Below, in pieces: positions 62,685 to 64,000 of a stretch of 64,000 nt of DNA. The translations under genes were made by a program, and so were the position numbers. The stretch is from NCBI GenBank assembly GCA_963277665.1, contig OY728122.1, positions 2,127,736,024 through 2,127,800,023 on the forward strand, written 5' to 3'. The stretch comes from Viscum album. Lineage: Eukaryota > Streptophyta > Magnoliopsida > Santalales > Viscaceae. The notes below the pieces were generated by a model, which saw only the letters and a list, made by a program, of their open reading frames with translations, was not told the origin of the DNA and did not search any database. The number at the start of each line of letters is the position of its first letter. Within the stretch, counting starts at the first letter, position 1.

Positions 62685-64000
62685 CTGATCCTATATAAGA
62701 ATATATTCATGAGTATATTCCAATATATTATATGAAAAAAATCACTATATTTATCCCTGTATTTAAGGGTTTTTTCACATAAAAGAACATGATAAACAAT
62801 ACGATGGAGATTTTGAACCTGGATGTGGATCTCTTTCTCTTAGGATCCCATGATGATGTTTCCACATAACCAAAATAAAAAATAAAATGAATGGTCCATC
62901 ATCAATGGACCCTATCCTATCAATCCATGATCTCTACTAGGCACTCCAAAATCATTTCTCCATCCTTGAATAATAGTTATCCCATGTTAATAACGTGCAT
63001 ATGGCCATGACTGTATGTACTTATCAATGATACAATGAATGCATCATGCACACACCCTGACTATGGTGGAATGTTTAACTAATAAGCAACCTCACCAACC
63101 CTCCATTGGATCATGAACATCCTAATGAACGTTAGATATATTTTTATCCTTTACCAAACCACCAAAATACTTTTTTGTGGAGACCCTCATGGAAAAATGG
63201 TCTCCATCCTCAAACATCAAGGGTCTATAACCTCATTCTTTATAGTATTTATCTATTCACTATGAATTTTTCATACGATCATGGATAACAAATACCTTAT
63301 TTAACATTTCCAGCACCATCTCTTGTCTAATAACTGAACTCATTACTTTGTACGACTTTCATAAGGGTGACCTAAAGGGTTCCCACACAAGATTTAAAAA
63401 CTCTTCATGATGATAGTGCAATGATAGAAATTATTACAAAGAATTCCAATGTGAATTTATTATCTACCCACTAATTGTTGTGAAAAAAATCTCATAATAT
63501 CTTTCAAAAACTATGCTAGTACAATTTTTTCCTATCCATTAAGTGGTGAAATTTGGTACCCATACTACACACGGTCTCAAATCCCTCCTATAAGAATCCC
63601 CATTACCATTATTTAAACAACAAAATACTGCCAACGAAAATCATCATGGTTAACCCATGTAGTTATACAATATTATTCTTGTAAAACTATCCCAAAATCT
63701 CCACTAAAGAATCCTTTTTTATTACAATGATGTGTGATGACTTTGAATGTTGGTAAAAAACCCTTGATGGAATCATTGAATTTCACTAAAAATGAATTCC
63801 TTATAAAAAATTCTTTGAATATTCCATCCCATTTAATCATTAGGATCTCATGAAAACTCATAAAATGGACAAGAACCTGTTTCTCCACCTTTACCTACTA
63901 ACATGTGAGATACCAATATATGAACTCATCTATTCTCTTCCACATGATAGGCCAAAAAAACTACAACAATATGTCCTAATATATCTTTATCACTCTTAGT
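62685..64000 (-). mobile_element. Element 4: 3' part of a Ty3/Gypsy element, cut by the window end
   Basis: Minus strand. From high to low coordinate: integrase zinc-binding part, catalytic core, C-terminal domain, a chromodomain-like stretch near 62827-62870 (VMWKHHHGILRERDP, resembling VKVLWRHHG--EATWE), then the LTR. RT and gag would lie beyond 64000. The polypurine tract is decayed (CTTATATAGGATCAG). Confidence 0.78.
63000..63963 (-). pseudogene. Decayed integrase, element 4
   Basis: The zinc-binding part at 63901-63963 reads FFWPIMWKRIDEF, then YWYLTC, matching YYWPGMKRDIAEFV--CLTC with the first Cys of the pair changed to Tyr. A 71-codon open frame (63673-63888) covers the start of the catalytic core: IKWDGIFKEFFIRNSFLVK and NDSI match WKWD-I-MDFI-GLP---NDSIWVVVDRLTK, but the DRLTK catalytic segment is lost. 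The C-terminal domain reads RPLMFEDGDHFSMRVS (63178-63225). The end reads VHDAFIVSLISTYSHGH (about 63000-63050), equal to VHDVFHVSMLRKY-PDPSH. Several stops; non-functional. Confidence 0.87.

Overview
This is repeat-dominated nuclear DNA from a plant, most likely a flowering plant with a large genome. The species cannot be named from the sequence. The window is almost entirely Ty3/Gypsy LTR retrotransposons of different ages: primer-binding sites matching initiator-Met tRNA, polypurine tracts, and recognisable but stop-riddled gag, RT, RNase H and integrase. No intact host gene, rRNA or functional tRNA was found. Nearly every open frame in the window is a shadow or a short surviving piece of a dead pol gene.

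Layout. (1) 1-3782 is clearly richer in G+C and CpG than the rest. It holds a composite minisatellite (232-736) built from two alternating unit types, and otherwise unassigned non-coding DNA. (2) 3783-13500 is a highly diverged Ty3/Gypsy element on the minus strand (element 1) with both LTRs, PPT, PBS, RT, RNase H and integrase. (3) 13501-about 23185 is a second old element on the plus strand (element 2). Its 5' LTR lacks its first ~0.4 kb exactly where element 1 ends. (4) 23186-27031 and 38979-44549 are AT-rich host DNA, probably including another ruined element, split by a young insertion. (5) 27032-38973 is the best-preserved object: a non-autonomous LARD-like element on the minus strand. 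It has two ~4.8 kb LTRs, a 5-bp TTTAA target duplication, a short ~2.3 kb interior with only a damaged gag zinc-knuckle segment and no pol, and a nested tRNA-derived SINE. (6) 44550-53588 is an old minus-strand element (element 3) with both LTRs. (7) 53589-62684 is unassigned AT-rich DNA, probably including LTR sequence. (8) 62685-64000 is the 3' end of a fourth element (element 4, minus strand), cut by the window edge within integrase.

How the parts relate. Elements 1-4 look like one broad chromovirus-like assemblage. Their LTRs start TGTAAT or a decayed form, the PBS (where seen) is TTGGTATC-like, and integrase ends in a recognisable NVFHVS-type motif. Stops and CpG loss are consistent with long decay by cytosine deamination. 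The central element is much younger: its LTRs differ at about 13 sites in the first ~480 bp compared by eye. It lacks pol, so it would need enzymes from another element to move. No domain coordinate was confirmed by database search. All domain calls rest on reading motifs by eye, and boundaries marked approximate are alignment estimates.
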